From Diphasiastrum complanatum (taxonomy: Eukaryota; Streptophyta; Lycopodiopsida; Lycopodiales; Lycopodiaceae), in the NCBI GenBank assembly GCA_029204225.1, contig CM055093.1:32127777-32191776 (forward strand): a stretch of 64,000 nt of DNA, given 5' to 3'. Every line of letters starts with the position of its first letter. The stretch's first letter is position 1. Below, piece after piece: positions 44,332 to 57,500 of the stretch. Position numbers and translations under genes: made by a program. The notes below the pieces were generated by a model. The model saw only the letters and a list, made by a program, of their open reading frames with translations, made no database searches and had not been told where the DNA came from.

Positions 44332-44916
44332 ATGACTCTATTATTGAGTCTGTTTGAAATCTATGAAAATTGGGTCATGACAATTTCGATCCAGGAGCAT
44401 TTAACTCTATCAAGAGTAATATTATTACTTCTACAAGAAAAAATCAGAAGATCAGCTTCCTTTCCAGGCTCAAAATCAGATCCACAAGCACTATATTCAA
44501 AAAATCAGAAGTTCAGATCCAAAAAAAAAGAGCAATATGCAGCCAAGGTCGAATTCTAGCTCACGGTCGAATTTTGGCTCTAGGTCAAATTTTAGCTTTG
44601 GGTCAAATTTGAACTCTTCATCCTTCCAACCAAAGCGGAAACTATTATGCACATACTGCAAGAAAACTAGACATGAAATCAAGGACTGTAGAACTTTGAA
44701 ACATAATAATGAAAAGAAGAAGTAGTACCAACAACAAGCACATAGTGTTTCAACCATTTTTTGACCCAGCAGCAAGAGAAAGATGAAGCAGCTTTTATGA
44801 CCAAGGTCAGAGAATAATAGGATATCAATTCTTGGAATCTTGACTCTGGAGCAACACAACACATGACTCACCACAAAGACCGGTTCAAGGACTACGAATT
44901 ATACACCCACTCTTGA
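44332..44916 (+). pseudogene. Copia gag C-terminus and protease remnant
   Basis: The frame from 44332 shows the gag helices (LLLSLFEIYENWVM, LTLSRVILLLLQEKIRRS). A frame change leads to a Ser/Asn-rich tail and a zinc knuckle, CTYCKKTRHEIKDC (44658-44699), again with Arg before His. At 44830-44916 a further frame reads SWNLDSGATQHMTHHKDRFK, an intact copia protease active site (DSGA), ending at TGA 44914. No integrase or RT follows. Confidence 0.75.
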
Positions 44917-45273
44917 GTTGTGCAACTTGGAGACAACTCATCTCACACAATCCAGGTACTTGCAGGTGTGTTAGCCAAATTGATCCAAATCTACCTAAAC
45001 CCACTTAGCAAGCTTTGATTTATGAATCCGCTCCCTACACCCTCATTATTGGAGAACTATAGCTAATTGCATGACCTTCATTTTGAAATTCTAGAGATGA
45101 TAGTTCCCTCCATCGAGCCTTTCAATTAGAGAAGATAGACCCATTCTAGCTGAGCAAAATTGTTGGTAGTAATAACGATTTAGGAATACTGTTGGTTGCG
45201 CGCTTGTTGGTTCGTTGTCTTGATAGAAACAAGACTAATAATCTGCAATGAGAAGCAAATTACTTGGATGCCC

Positions 45274-45288
45274 GTTGTGATACCATGT
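45274..45288 (-). other. Degenerate copia PBS and LTR end
   Basis: The minus strand reads TGACA then TGGTATCACAACGGGCATCC. It resembles the copia PBS TGGTATCAGAGC with changes after base 8 and directly follows an ...ACA LTR-type end. The LTR would extend rightwards from 45286; its far end was not found. Confidence 0.5.
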
Positions 45289-46582
45289 CAAAAATAGTGG
45301 GTTTGTGTGGAAGCTGGGTGAGCTTGGTGCCTGGATTGGAACCGCCACAGTTAGCAGTAGAATGTTCAAACTGAATTGATTCAACAAATGCAAGTGAACT
45401 ATAACATTTGTGAGACAAAGAATTGCAGTCTGATTAATATCAACAATGAGTACAATGCCTAAAGTAATTACTTTAGTTGATCGTTGTGTGTGATAACACT
45501 GGCAACAAAAATATATCTAGTCAATTACTTGCATTTAATGTTATCTTCTATATTAATTACAACCGCCTTGTAACTGTAAATACATGTACACTGTAGGCGG
45601 GGACTGTCAACGTGAAGTCGTTGGGCCAATTTCTGATCAATAGTATTAAAATTTACAATGAGTCGGATTTTATACAAAGGATTAAAAAATTTACATGGGG
45701 TCGAAAAATATGCTGAGGGTCAAATTTTTTTGGGGTCAAATGAACTAGACCCGATCCGATCCAAGATCTGAACACGCCAGGATAATTTAGTGAGGGGTCA
45801 GAAAATCTGAACCGATCCAACCCGGCCTAGGGTCGAAAAAATCTTTTATTCAAACTCAAAAAACTGCAAAAATACACTATTTTTTTTTGACTTTTTGAGA
45901 CCCTTAATGGTTTCCAATTCTAATCAAACTTCATCATAGCCTTAGGAAATCATAATTACACCTCTGAAAATGTGACGATAAATATTAGCCATGGATTTTA
46001 TGAAAATCACCAAGAACATTGAAAAAACCATGTTTTTGATTATTTTTCAACTTTTTTTGCAATTTCTTGTGGATCAAATCCACATGCAAGTGCAATCAGC
46101 CAGATCTATTGTAATTAAACTACATGCAAGCACTAAAAGTTCTGGTTTTAGTCAATCATGGTACATATAGCCCATTTCTAGCCCCAAAACCACCCCATTT
46201 TTGGCTAAAAATCACTATCTAAGCAGCTTTTTGACTTTTCAACTAGCATGCAATCATTAGAATCAATCATAATGACAATAGAATAGCAATTACAATCATG
46301 GAAAACATTCAAGATCAGTATCTTTGATGAATTTCGAGCAAAAACATTGAACTCTAATTGAAAACTCTAAAAAAAAATCGTCAAAATTCATTGATTTCCA
46401 TCATTTTCTATGGAAAAAGTTCATAATCATGACAAATAGGCTAAAAGTACATCAAAATCAGAAGAGCCACCTACTTGGAGCTCAATTCCACCACCTAGAA
46501 GCAAAAAATAAAAAAAAGGATCCACCAAAAAGCTACAAAAAGCAAGAAGTCCGACTCCACCTTCTGATTGATGTAATCCTTA
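45289..46582. other. LTR-like and leader DNA without ORFs
   Basis: The left part belongs to the minus-strand LTR ending at 45286; the right part is leader of the minus-strand copia with PBS at 46583. No gag was found in either. Confidence 0.4.
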
Positions 46583-46594
46583 GCTCTGGTACCA
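46583..46594 (-). other. Copia PBS (one mismatch)
   Basis: Minus strand TGGTACCAGAGC, one base from the consensus initiator-Met PBS, one base after the LTR end. Confidence 0.7.
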
Positions 46595-46595
46595 T

Positions 46596-47050
46596 TGTAA
46601 TGATGCGCCAAGTAAAGATATTCTAAAATCTTGTTACATGCAACCAAAAGGACACCTGCGGACCCAACCAACAAGAAATGGCTAGTCAAAACCCTAACCA
46701 CTTCACCCCCAAGCCAAGGTGACTGATTGCAAGAGATGAGGGGATCATGGCTTCTGAAATCAGAAAAAACAATGAGGAGATGGGCAAGTTCCAATAGGTT
46801 ATATAATCTCCAAAAGCTAGAGAATATTCTCTCTAGGATCCCCCTAATCCTATCAAAAGCATTTGACCTCCTATTCTTGCACAAAAGCTATCAATCACCA
46901 TGCAAAAGTTCCATAGGTCCAATTAGAATACATGGGCCCTCAGAAGATTATTAATTACAATAACGTCCAAGTTCGGAATGATGTGGCGTAATTAATAACC
47001 TTATACATTGGAGTATCAGCTATCCATGTTCGGAATTATTCCGAATCCCA
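46596..47050 (-). repeat. Copia LTR, family A, minus orientation
   Basis: On the minus strand it opens TGGGATTCGGAATAATTCCG and closes ATTACA before the PBS, 455 bp. It is homologous along its length to 48.33-48.75 kb on the plus strand, with shared blocks such as GAGGGCCCA and GGGGGTGAAG. Confidence 0.65.
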
Positions 47051-48320
47051 TATACTGGACATGGACGTAATTAAAGGCTAATGCAGACATATATAATCAA
47101 CATAACCCCTTGCAATGGGCCTCAAATACATTATGAATTAATTTATTACCTAAGCATGCCATATGTTGAAGAATGTGTATTTGAATAGTGGAAGTTTTAC
47201 AAAGTTGTCATAGTTCTTCTTGTTTTTAAGATATGTTTACAAGCTGAGAACACAACAAAATAGAGCCTTGACTATAATCAAGATGGATTTTACATGTCTG
47301 AAGCTAGTGTAGTGGATCTTGTTTAGTAGATATGTCAAGTTACAAGCACAAAATTGCAATCAAGTCATTGTAAATGGTTTAATGTCCGAAGGTTGTGCCC
47401 ATAGACTTCACAAAGTTTAGCTTTAGATACGTTCACTAAATGGAGTCTCAATTATGAATCATCTATTACAACCATTAGAAGATAGGAAACGTGTCCCAAA
47501 GTTTTTATTTAGATTAGGATGATCATCAAATAGTCCGGATTTGACATCCTGAAGTTGATCTAAAAATTGGATTTTGAGAACTTGTGCCCCCCATCCTAGT
47601 ACCACAATTGCAATTTACTCTTAGTGAGCACAATATTTCAAACCATCGATTGTCACTAGTTCCTAGGACCACTATGAATATGTAAGACTAATCATTATGG
47701 CGGTTTAGCTCAATTTGTTCGATATGCTAGATACATTAGAAAAAATGACTATTAAGATTTTTTTTTTTCAACTAGTTTGTGATGAGAGATGAGAATGGAT
47801 TTGACTTAACGACCTTCGATTTGTGAGTTGTATGTTCTATCTTGTAGCCAAAATCAAACAAATATTTTATGTACTAATTCGGGTCAAAATCAATAAGATT
47901 ACATCAAGATACATGCTGCCAAAGTTGGACTGGTATAGTGTTTCAAGAAAAATGAATCGATGGGGGTCCCAAACACTTGCATTTATGTTCAAAATAATCC
48001 ATACTCAAAACTACCATCGGATTTGGCTTCATAGGTCCACCAAGGACTAGCAAGTTCAATGTCAATAAAAAGTGACATGCCATGTGTCAATACACACCTC
48101 TTCAACCAAGGAAATCCTACTCGAATTGGACAATTTCTAGGGCATGAATTTATGTACTCTTTATCAAACTCCAGGGCTTCATTTTTTGAGCTATTTGTTT
48201 CTATCAGAAGCCTATATATTCTTTGGGCCCAAATTGATCATATGTTATAAAATCAAAGTTGTCTCAGACAACATAGACCTAGACTAAGGCAAGCCCTAAA
48301 ATTCAATCTAAGACATGCCA
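47051..48320. other. Spacer between the two inverted LTRs
   Basis: AT-rich, with no ORF or RNA gene recognised. Confidence 0.5.
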
Positions 48321-48324
48321 TAGA

Positions 48325-48760
48325 AGATTCAGAATAATTCTTGATGTGGATATTTGGTACTCCAATGTACCAGTTTATTAGTTACATGTCATCATTCTGA
48401 ACTAAGTCAGAAATGTAATTGATAAGCTTTTGAGGGCCCAAGCATTCCAATTAGGACATGTGGAGTAGTGAATGGTAATTGACAACTTTTATGCATGTTG
48501 AGGAGATAGAAAAACACTTGAATAAGGATTTAGTAGAGGATTAGAATCTTGGAAGGTATATTCCTAGACTCCATGGATCTATATATACCTACAAGAACTT
48601 GCCCTTCTCAACTTCTGAATTCTAGTATTGAGTTTCCAAAAACCTCTTCTCTCTTATATTCAGTCGCCATGGCTCGGGGGTGAAGCTTATTGGGGTTTGA
48701 CTTTCAGTTTCTACTTGGTTGGATGATTTGACTCCATAGCAGTCCCTTTGGCGTATGAGC
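48325..48760 (+). repeat. Copia LTR, family A, plus orientation, diverged
   Basis: It matches the minus LTR in order: ATTCAGAATAATTC, GGTACTCCAATGTA, GAGGGCCCAAGCATTCCAAT, TATATATACC (TATA region), CAGTCGCCATGGCTCGGGGG then TGAAG, and CTTGGTTGG. No PBS follows, so it is solo or truncated. Confidence 0.65.
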
Positions 48761-50654
48761 AAGATCTTAAGGATCTACACTTAGTGATCTTTACACAGAA
48801 CATTATCCAACTCTGACTTGTGTACTCTTTGTGAACTTGTAGAATGACCTCGTTTTGAGCTTGTTTGGTCTATTTGGCCAAAATGCAACTAGAAATTCCA
48901 TGTGAAATGATCTGATTTGCAATTGTTATATGAATTGGCCTAGCTTGATCAAATGTACTTCATTATCTAAGAAGTTTGTTTCAACTATTAGGTGTGTCTT
49001 TGAGATTAAGATTTATATCCCATTCACCCAAAGGATAACAAATACCACCATTAAAGCTAAAAGAAAATCCTAAGACTTATTGTCGACTCATGGCCCAATT
49101 GCTCAAAAGGAAGGCGAAGAAAACTTGTAGATAAGATTATTATAATATACTACATTGTTATGCATAGTTGTTGTACCCATATTCATGGCGAGGGCAAGAA
49201 CAATATAGTAGCCTCATGGAAATGTTGTAAAAGGCTTGTAAAAATTTTTTGATTACATATATTGGCCATCTACCTTATTGGCGCTCTCGGTCAGTTACTT
49301 TGGACACAATTTGATGCAAGCAAATAGTATTTGACAAGGCAAACCTTTGGGAATAGGTGGTTCAACAATAAATACCTATGATGCATCCTTTAAGTGGCCA
49401 AAGTTGACCCAGCTATTGAATGAAAATGAAAAAATTTTATAAACAAATTACGGGGATGCAACCCTTGCATTAGAATCTAATGAAATTTGTCAAATAAGTA
49501 GAAAGTCAAGCAATGAACACTTGACAACTCAAAAAGGTTGAAAGTTTACATTGTCTGCACAACTGATTTTGAGCTATCAAAAGTGTTTTACTATGTGTTA
49601 TTTTGAAAGTCAATGGCTGAATATTTGAAATTGATTCCTCTATCTGACATTTTAGATTATGAATTCATAATAGTCAAATATATGTCATGCTACCTTGTTA
49701 ACTTGCCAAAGTTGTCTTATGCATACTCGAGAAGACATGTCTAGAAAAAAAAAAATTCTACGCTAGCATTAGAATGTTTTGTGCTGATTCTATATTCTTT
49801 ACACATTCTCTAGGTCATGTTCCTAGAGGAGGGCTATCATTGTTGTTGTTGATTAAATATCTATGTTTCAACTAGAGCATTTGATTATTAGCCTTCAATG
49901 TCCACGACAATGATGAAGCATGTTGAGGATACCTCCTCCTAATGCTGGGATGTAGGGGAGTGTTTAGGGCTGCTGCCCCTCCTCCCTAGGGGGTGAAGGG
50001 CACTTTGTGCTAATGATCATATGTAAAAGTGATTAACATAGATATTTATACATTTTATATAATGATTGAATGATAATTCATGGGGTTCAACTCTCCACTT
50101 CAACATTTTTGTAGAGAGTATCAATTTTGACCCAAAAAAATGAAAAGTGATAATTTTATAGTGATTTTTTTAGCTTCTATAATTAAGAGAGTATCTCAAT
50201 TGGTAGCTAAAAAGTCAATATTTGTATGTTTACAAGAATTTTTCACTCAACATGGGGTGAAGGCAGTCAATTGCGCCTAATCATGGAATCAAGAAAATGA
50301 CATTTTTTCTTCAACCTACGATACCTTCAATTAAGACAACTTCCAGGTCACCAGTCAATGATGTTTCTAATTTTAGAGTCTAATGATCATTTGCAAGAGA
50401 TGTATGTATCTTTATGTCCTGGCTATGTCTTGCAATGTTCTAGCTTGAACGCAACACATTTCTCTTCAGATTGAAATTTAGTAAATCTGTTGGAAGTGCC
50501 TCGTAACCTGTTAGAGGACGATCATTCAACACCACATGTGGATGATAAAGAGAGAATATCTTGAGTAGAGAATGACAATAAGAAGCTTTGACAAAGAAGA
50601 AGAAGAAAAAGATGAAGATCCCAATGGATGTTGGTCCTACATCTTAACCTCATT

Positions 50655-50658
<4 letters not shown>
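48761..50658. other. AT-rich intergenic DNA, no feature recognised
   Basis: Inspected on both strands; only short random frames. Confidence 0.5.

Positions 50659-50714
<56 letters not shown>
50659..50714. repeat. (GA)n microsatellite
   Basis: Uninterrupted GA dinucleotides, about 220 bp downstream of the transporter stop codon. Confidence 0.98.
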
Positions 50715-50716
<2 letters not shown>

Positions 50717-50934
50717 CAAGCATATTGTTGCTCAACTTTTTTTAGTAAATTGTTACAAGTAGGGGCGAGTCAATTCAATTGCTTACTTCTTGTGGAAGTG
50801 GTACACTAAAGAACCTAGGAGTGGATACAACTTCAAACTTGACTACACTTATGCTCAAATGTGCATTGTCAATACTATTGTACATGATCATGCTAGTGCA
50901 CAGTATTGTGTGCATAAGTTGATATCAACTACTC

Positions 50935-52331
50935 TCATACATTTGCAAAAAGCTTATAGTTTTTTGCATCAAGAGCAATTTGGCGGATGGAAGAAACACA
51001 GCCCATGATTCCAACAGGTGTGTAAACGAAGATGATGGCAGCATTGATCCAAAAAATGTAAGTTCTAAGTGATGGCCTAAAGACTACATTATAAAGAATT
51101 ATAGGAAGAACAAAATCAAGGGGTATGAATCCAAGTGCACCTATCAAAGCATTTAAATCCCCAAAAAATGGCAACATTGCAGCTATCAGTGCACCAAATG
51201 CCACAACTAGTGATCGTAGCAACAACCTTGGAATCACGTTTCGAATTGCATATTTACCTCTCTCCACTTTTGAAAATCTAGCCTCTATAACTTCAAATGT
51301 TGGTTGTGAATATACCTTCACACATATAAAAAATACATATTAGAATATGTTTTGTGAAAATCATGCATTCAAAAGCAAATATATATATAAATCATCTTGG
51401 AACTTACCAAAGCTATAACTAGCAATTGTAGTATGACACAAATGGCAGCCACAACAACTACCCACTTAGGAACCACTGGGAGACCATTGCTTGGTACAAA
51501 ATTTAAGAATATGTTGCCTGAAGACTGATTGCCAAATGCCCAATATCCAGATATGCCAGCAGAGAAAAATGTGGTCAACACTATACAATAGCAAAGTAGC
51601 AATGCTTTGAACATCTTTCCAGAAATAGGTGGAGCCAAGGTAGCCTACAAGATGGATGAAAATATTAGAAGCTAATCAACGTACAAAGCACTTCACAAGC
51701 ATGCAAACTTGAAATTGATCTAAGTATGGATAAATGACCTTGTAGTCACCAAAAACTTCTCATGAACTTCTTATTCTCAAAATATTAACTTTAGTAGATG
51801 TATTATGAATCATTTAAATGGAAAAAGTTAGCTAAAAAAATTTTGAACCTGAATCTCAGGGATGATACTAGTTCCATAAGCTGTTGCAATCACTGCAATT
51901 CCATTGAAGGCATTGAAAGTTTTGCTCACAGTAGTTCCAAGTAGTGAGTACTCTTTTGGTGGAGCAAGCTTTGAATGACCTAATTCATCCACAATGCAAT
52001 AACATGGAAAAGCAATAAGATCTAACTAGCAAAAGTTATGTCATACATTGAAAACTTGGTTGTCCTCCATTCTTGTTGAGTTTTGTACATAACAAATGAC
52101 TTGATAGAAAGTAAGTATAGCCAACCTGCGTATATGGAGCCACCAACAATGCAAAGGCTATAGCCAAATGCAAGTAAACTTGACAACAGAGTGAGATGCC
52201 TCAAAGAGTGAAAGGATGGCATCTGAGAAAAGACCATGATGACGACTGACACGATTATAATGAATTGATAGAGCTTTAAAGTTCCCGTCGGATTATAAAT
52301 AAGATAAATGAGCTGCATTCCAACCAACACC
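50935..52331 (-). CDS. GABA transporter-like (AAAP family) gene, 3' four exons
   Basis: Four exons with clean borders: 52331-52126, 51979-51849, 51644-51408 and 51315-50935 (stop). Acceptors CTAG, TTAG, GTAG, GAAG; donors CAG/GTTGGC, CAG/GTTCAA, TTG/GTAAGT; phases agree. The joined product has LYQFIIIVSVVIMVFSQMPS, FHSLRHLTLLSSLLAFGYS, GIAVIATAYGTSIIPEIQ, SAGISGYWAFGNQSSGNIFL, RNVIPRLLLRSLVVAFGALI, MLPFFGDLNALIGALGFIPL and a C-terminus ending LFANV. This strongly resembles plant GABA transporter 1-like H+-coupled amino-acid carriers; 6-7 hydrophobic segments are visible. The 5' exons (roughly the first 150-170 residues) are not found up to 54.6 kb, where copia DNA begins. The gene is either 5'-truncated or split by a long TE-filled intron. 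Confidence 0.85.
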
Positions 52332-52539
52332 CTAGTGAAGCATTAAAATACAATCACCTATTGCCCATTTCTCATTTCTTTGAAAAAAAAATTGAAAGGA
52401 GGCGGCAAAAAGTTCACAATCATAGCTTTAAGAATGCTTGGAACACACAATGCTAAAAATAGATGAAAACTTGAAGAGTTTTAAGAGTACGTGATGAGAG
52501 CGACAAGATATACATTGAATTGAATTGCCATTATTTATG

Positions 52540-52800
52540 TGTAACATGCAATTAAAGTGTAGTGCATGAATTCATTTGCACCAACCCAACCCAAAGGAGC
52601 TTCAAAACACATTTATAGGAACCCAAATGCTTTGTAATATTCCATCTAAGAAATACAAATCTACACTTGACCAATGCAATTATCTTCTTCAAGCTCTCAA
52701 TCTTTTCTAGTGAATCATGTGCTATCATTTCAGCTATCATTTGAGCAACTCCAGAATAGACTATTTTGTGGAAATCCACCTTCTCTTATGTTAATTATGA
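52540..52800 (-). pseudogene. Possible copia RNase H tail fragment
   Basis: The minus frame reads AKHIEYVIINIREG near 52810, then MIAEMIAHDSLEKIESLKKI, which vaguely parallels the KHIE...IRE...ADMxTKxLxxEK tail of copia pol. The match is weak and degenerate. Confidence 0.3.
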
Positions 52801-52966
52801 CATACTCAATATGCTTTGCTTGTATGACGAAGATCTAAATCCTCAATGAGAATTAAACCATTCGGCACTTGTAGATATGACGTGACATAGTCAATATGCT
52901 TTGCTTATATGACGAAGGTCTAAATCTCAATGAGAATTAAACCATTGGGCACTTGTAGATATGACA
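52797..52966. repeat. Two-copy ~84 bp tandem duplication
   Basis: CAATATGCTTTGCTT(G/A)TATGACGAAG recurs with AATGAGAATTAAACCATT and GGCACTTGTAGATATGAC; the copies differ at a few positions. Confidence 0.85.
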
Positions 52967-54585
52967 ACATGACTCATTTTGTCGATAGATATGCTTGTAA
53001 GTAGCTTTCATGGAAAGTCATCCTTGTTGATAAGAGGCGATAGATCTTAGAATCGTAGTAGAGATGATACCTCTATAATAAAGAAAGTAGCATTGAAGAG
53101 ATTGAGTGAGGAATTTTTACAAGTCACATTAATATAGAAATAGAGATAGATTTCATTGCAAAGGAAGAGGAATCATTGCCTACAAGATCATTCCTTAAAG
53201 CCATTTCAAAAAGGATGGAAACACAAGAGTTGTTGTAGGCTAAAAATGAGTGAGCATGGATTTTGAAGTGATTATAAATGAAGAGGGCTATAAATTGTTA
53301 AAGTTTGTTGTAAAGAGAGACTAGAAGTTCTCTAAAATTGTGCTACTCAAAGGAGTGAAAAGGCGATTGAATAGCCGATGTGCATGTATAGTTGCACACG
53401 AACTGCATTTATAAAAGGGAGCAAAAATTAGCATAGAAGCACATAAATCAATGGAATCAAAATTGCTCATTTTGATGTTGAGGAGTTTGTGCTCAAATGA
53501 GAACTTCTTTTGTTGGCCCTTGTTCTTGTACAACCTCAAGAGACTACTCCACACCTCTTTTCATCATTTGGTCTCAATCATCTGCATGACTTGAGAGCCA
53601 TCCGGTTCAAAAACAATGAGTGTCTTGGGCCTTGACCTTGGTGTTCTTATTCTCATAAGCTCATATGGCAGTCACATATGTTACTATTGAGTTTCCTTTC
53701 TAATACCCACATCCTACAACTCGTCTTCCAACAGCATCTGTATTTTCTACTTTCATAAATACAAGTTTTCTCCTCCAAATCAATTAGTGATACTAGTCAT
53801 AGACAACAACTAGTCTAATGCAAATAGGTACAAGACTGTTGAAAATAAGAATGATTTTTTCTCTATGGATGCCTACTTGTAATCGATCTAAATACAAAAA
53901 CATGTGCATCAAAGAGAAACTACCGACAAAACAATATAACTTAGAAGTATATCTAAGTTTGTAAAATGGTTCCACTAGTACTATACTTAATGACTCTATG
54001 CAAAAGATATCAAGTTGGTAGTGGCATGAACCTTACAAATAAGCATGGCTCCTCTTCCTATTCCATAACATTCTCCTCTAAGCAATTGCTATATACTACT
54101 AGCTAAGAGAAAGTCAAAATACATAAAAAGAAATGTTCTAGCATTCTTTATGTTTTCAAAATATTGTCCATAGTCTTGTCCCCACTATTCAAGATTGGTA
54201 CTCTCTAAGCCCTTTCAACCTTGAATACTCTTACAAGTGGTTGTGTGTATGTGGCAGCCAAGGCTCAAACCAGCTAGATCTATTTAGATAGACCCAATTA
54301 GTATTCAACTTTTTCAAACAATACATTCCTTTTATATCTAATACTACTTTGAACAAGCAATCTTTAACACCAAATTAAAACATGAGATAATTATGATTAT
54401 AACAATGCAGAATCATAGATTGCAACAGAAAAGATCAAGCCATGAGCACCAAAACCATGAAATTGCAAAGCTCAAAAGTTTCACATTAATGGTATTTCCA
54501 AAGAAAAATTATACATATACACATGTTTGGTGAAAAATTATACATATACACATTTTTGGTGGCAACACCTGCATAACCTGGGTTG
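52967..54585. other. Non-coding DNA between transporter exons and copia debris
   Basis: No transporter exon, ORF or RNA gene recognised; short CA/CT-rich stretches only. Confidence 0.45.
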
Positions 54586-54589
54586 CGGT

Positions 54590-57500
54590 TGCCGAAACAT
54601 AATGCTGACTAACTAGTGAATGAAGTGATGATGAATTTCAATATGGTTTGTCCTTGCGTGACGAACATGATTCTTTGCCAACTGGATGCCACTTTGATTG
54701 TTGCTATGTACTATCATCAAATTTTCTTATTTCAACCCGATTTCTCTCGTGATTTGTCTTGACCATCTTCTGCTTTTTGCTAGACCATGAAAGGTGATTA
54801 CCAACAAATTGAAATATGTAACACGTATTTGATCTTAGATCATCATAATTACATCTCCAATTTGCATCAACAAAGTCTTGAATTTTAGGTAGATTATGTT
54901 GCCTCTTGTACACTAGACCATAATTGAAATGCATTTGACTGCCTTCCAATGCACTTCAGTGGGTACTACCATGAAATGCTAACAACATAGCATATATCTA
55001 GTCTATAGTTGTAGTGAGATGAATCAAGCTTCTTGCAACTGCTTGTAAAAGATACCATCAAATGACTTAGAGTCATCAAACTTAGAATGAATGATGTAGC
55101 TCGAACCTGTGTAGCTACTCTTTGACATACTTTGCTTGTGTCAACCCTATCTCATGTCTCTTTTGTCACACCTCAACTCCAAGAAAATAATGCATAAGAT
55201 TTAGATCAATCATTAGAAATTGATTTTGAATATAAGTTTTGATCATCTCCATTGCACCTTGAGCGTTGTCTTGTGCATCCCTACGTACGGACCATCGACG
55301 CGCTGGTTCTTGGGTTGCTCGTGGGCGGGTATAAACTACCCCCCACAACTACAACGTGCACTTTGCGCACTAGTCTAAGGCTCCCTTTGGAAATGGGAGG
55401 GAGGAGTACTTTGTACTCCCCCCTCATTGAATACCATTTTCTTCCCACGACCCCACCAGGTTCCTTTTTCAAAGTTTTGTTCAAAAATCAAAACTCCAAG
55501 TTTAAAACTTAGTATATTAAGTGGAAAACTAGAAGTGGTTTGAGCCTAAAAATTTTGCTTAAAATATTGGTTCAAGGCTGCCCTCGCCACTTTGTCCTTT
55601 GACAACTCTCTCTATACCTGCAAAGTTCTATAGGAAATAGAAGCCTAAGGATCCAAAATCTTAACTATTCAATCACACAAAACATTCTCAAAAGAAAGAG
55701 AGAGATGGCTAGAAACCCTCTTGTAGAAACTCGTGGAAAGCCAAGGAGAATAGTCAATATTGCTTACAAAAGTGTCTCATACAAATGGGATGCACATATA
55801 TATATAGTCCAAGATGACTATCTAACTTCATGACTATTGGCTATCCAACTACTAGACTATTGGCTATCCAACTACTTGACTATTGAATATCCAACTTTCT
55901 ATAAGTTACATAGAAAGAATAAGGTACCTCCAATATGTCAAGTTGGGGTACTTACTGTCACAATTAGGCCTAGTGGACCCATGCTTCCCTACCAACTTAA
56001 TTTCATACTAACTTAGCTAACTCTAAGTTTAGTAGGCCTAATATAATAAATGACCATGGTTACACAACTCTCGACCTTTTGGGTCAAAGTAACCTCTGGT
56101 AATGTAAGCAATTCCATTTACATTCTAACACCCTCCTTAAATGGGAATGCATAACATAATATGAAGTAACTCCTTGAAAGAGAAAAATGCAACTTGTTGT
56201 CCGAACTTCATGTCGCCCAATAAACTTCGCACCAAAGTAGTCGAAATCTCATCTCCAATCATGTCCAACATATAAAAGAAAAAGAATGCGTAATAATGAA
56301 GCATCAAGTCGAAGGGTGAGGATTTGCATGCTCCATCTAAAGTAGAGAACCAACATAAACTCGACAATAAGTCGAAACATGGACTTGTACTCCATCATAG
56401 GCTCCCACATCATTTGAAAAAAATTCTTACCATAAAGGCAATAAAAAAGAGTACCAAGCTCTTTTGGCAACACGTCCTCCCAAACCTTACCGTCAATGAC
56501 TTGCTCACATAGAATAGGCAATGTTGGTATCATAATGAAGAGTAAGTGTAGAACCAAAAAAATCAGCAAGAGGTACTGATTTTAAAGAGGCACGTGCCTT
56601 CCTTTCGTAGTAAGACATTTCTTTGTTGTCCTGCAAAGTCTCCACTAGCCGACAATGAACTGTTATGGGTTGTTCAACACTTTGCTGCCCAAAGTGTTCC
56701 CAACATGGACCATGTTGTCCATGATCCTCCGCAGGCCATTCCCGAAGCATAATGGACTGCTCATGATGTAAAATGGGCTGTAAATGACCAAGAGAAGATG
56801 ACGGAACCTGGTATCCAGCGTCTTTATCATAAAAATTTGGCAAACTATCAAGAGATGCATCAACGATGGTGTCATCAAAGTTATCCCTCGAAGAGGCATG
56901 GGATGACATAGAAGATTCTTCAAGTAAAGAAAAATTCTCTCCAAACAAATGCTCGCTCTTAATACTTTGAACAAAAGTACTAATTGACATATGTTGACTC
57001 CCTCCTTGATTAGTACAAAACAGTTTCAAAGAGTGCTTGAATTTGTCAGCCTTTGGCAAAACATCAAATTGAAAAGGTTTCGCATGAAACTTTTCACTAG
57101 TGCATCCATCACATGCATCAAATTGGGGCAACTTGAAAAAAGAAGATTGCTTTAACATCTGTTCAATGTATCATTGTTGAGTCCCATGTGGAAGATCAAC
57201 AAGAACCCAAGTGTGGTTCTTCATGAGTGAGTTGTACTCTTCTTGCATCGCATCCTCCCAACATTTTGCTCCTCTGGCCTGCACCATCCTCAATAGAAGT
57301 AAGAGCAAAATCAGAAAAATTAGCAAATTCTACTAATTTAGTAGAGGCACGAGTCTTCCCCTAATAAAAATGATCCACTTTGTTGTCTTGCAAAGTCTGC
57401 AACAACCATTTAGGGACTGGTTTGGGCTGTCCAATAGCCTTACCTTTGTCAACACTTTGTTGTCCAAAGTGTTTTGAAATTTGACCTTGTTGTCCAATAG

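Noticed and set aside
46495-46884. 129-codon minus-strand ORF
   Set aside because: It runs through a copia PBS and LTR (HHYNGTRA encodes the PBS region); no protein evidence.
48540-48680. TATA-like TATATATACC and a following ATG as a gene promoter
   Set aside because: The region aligns with the copia LTR at 46.6-47.05 kb, so the TATA box belongs to the LTR; the ORF is only a few codons.
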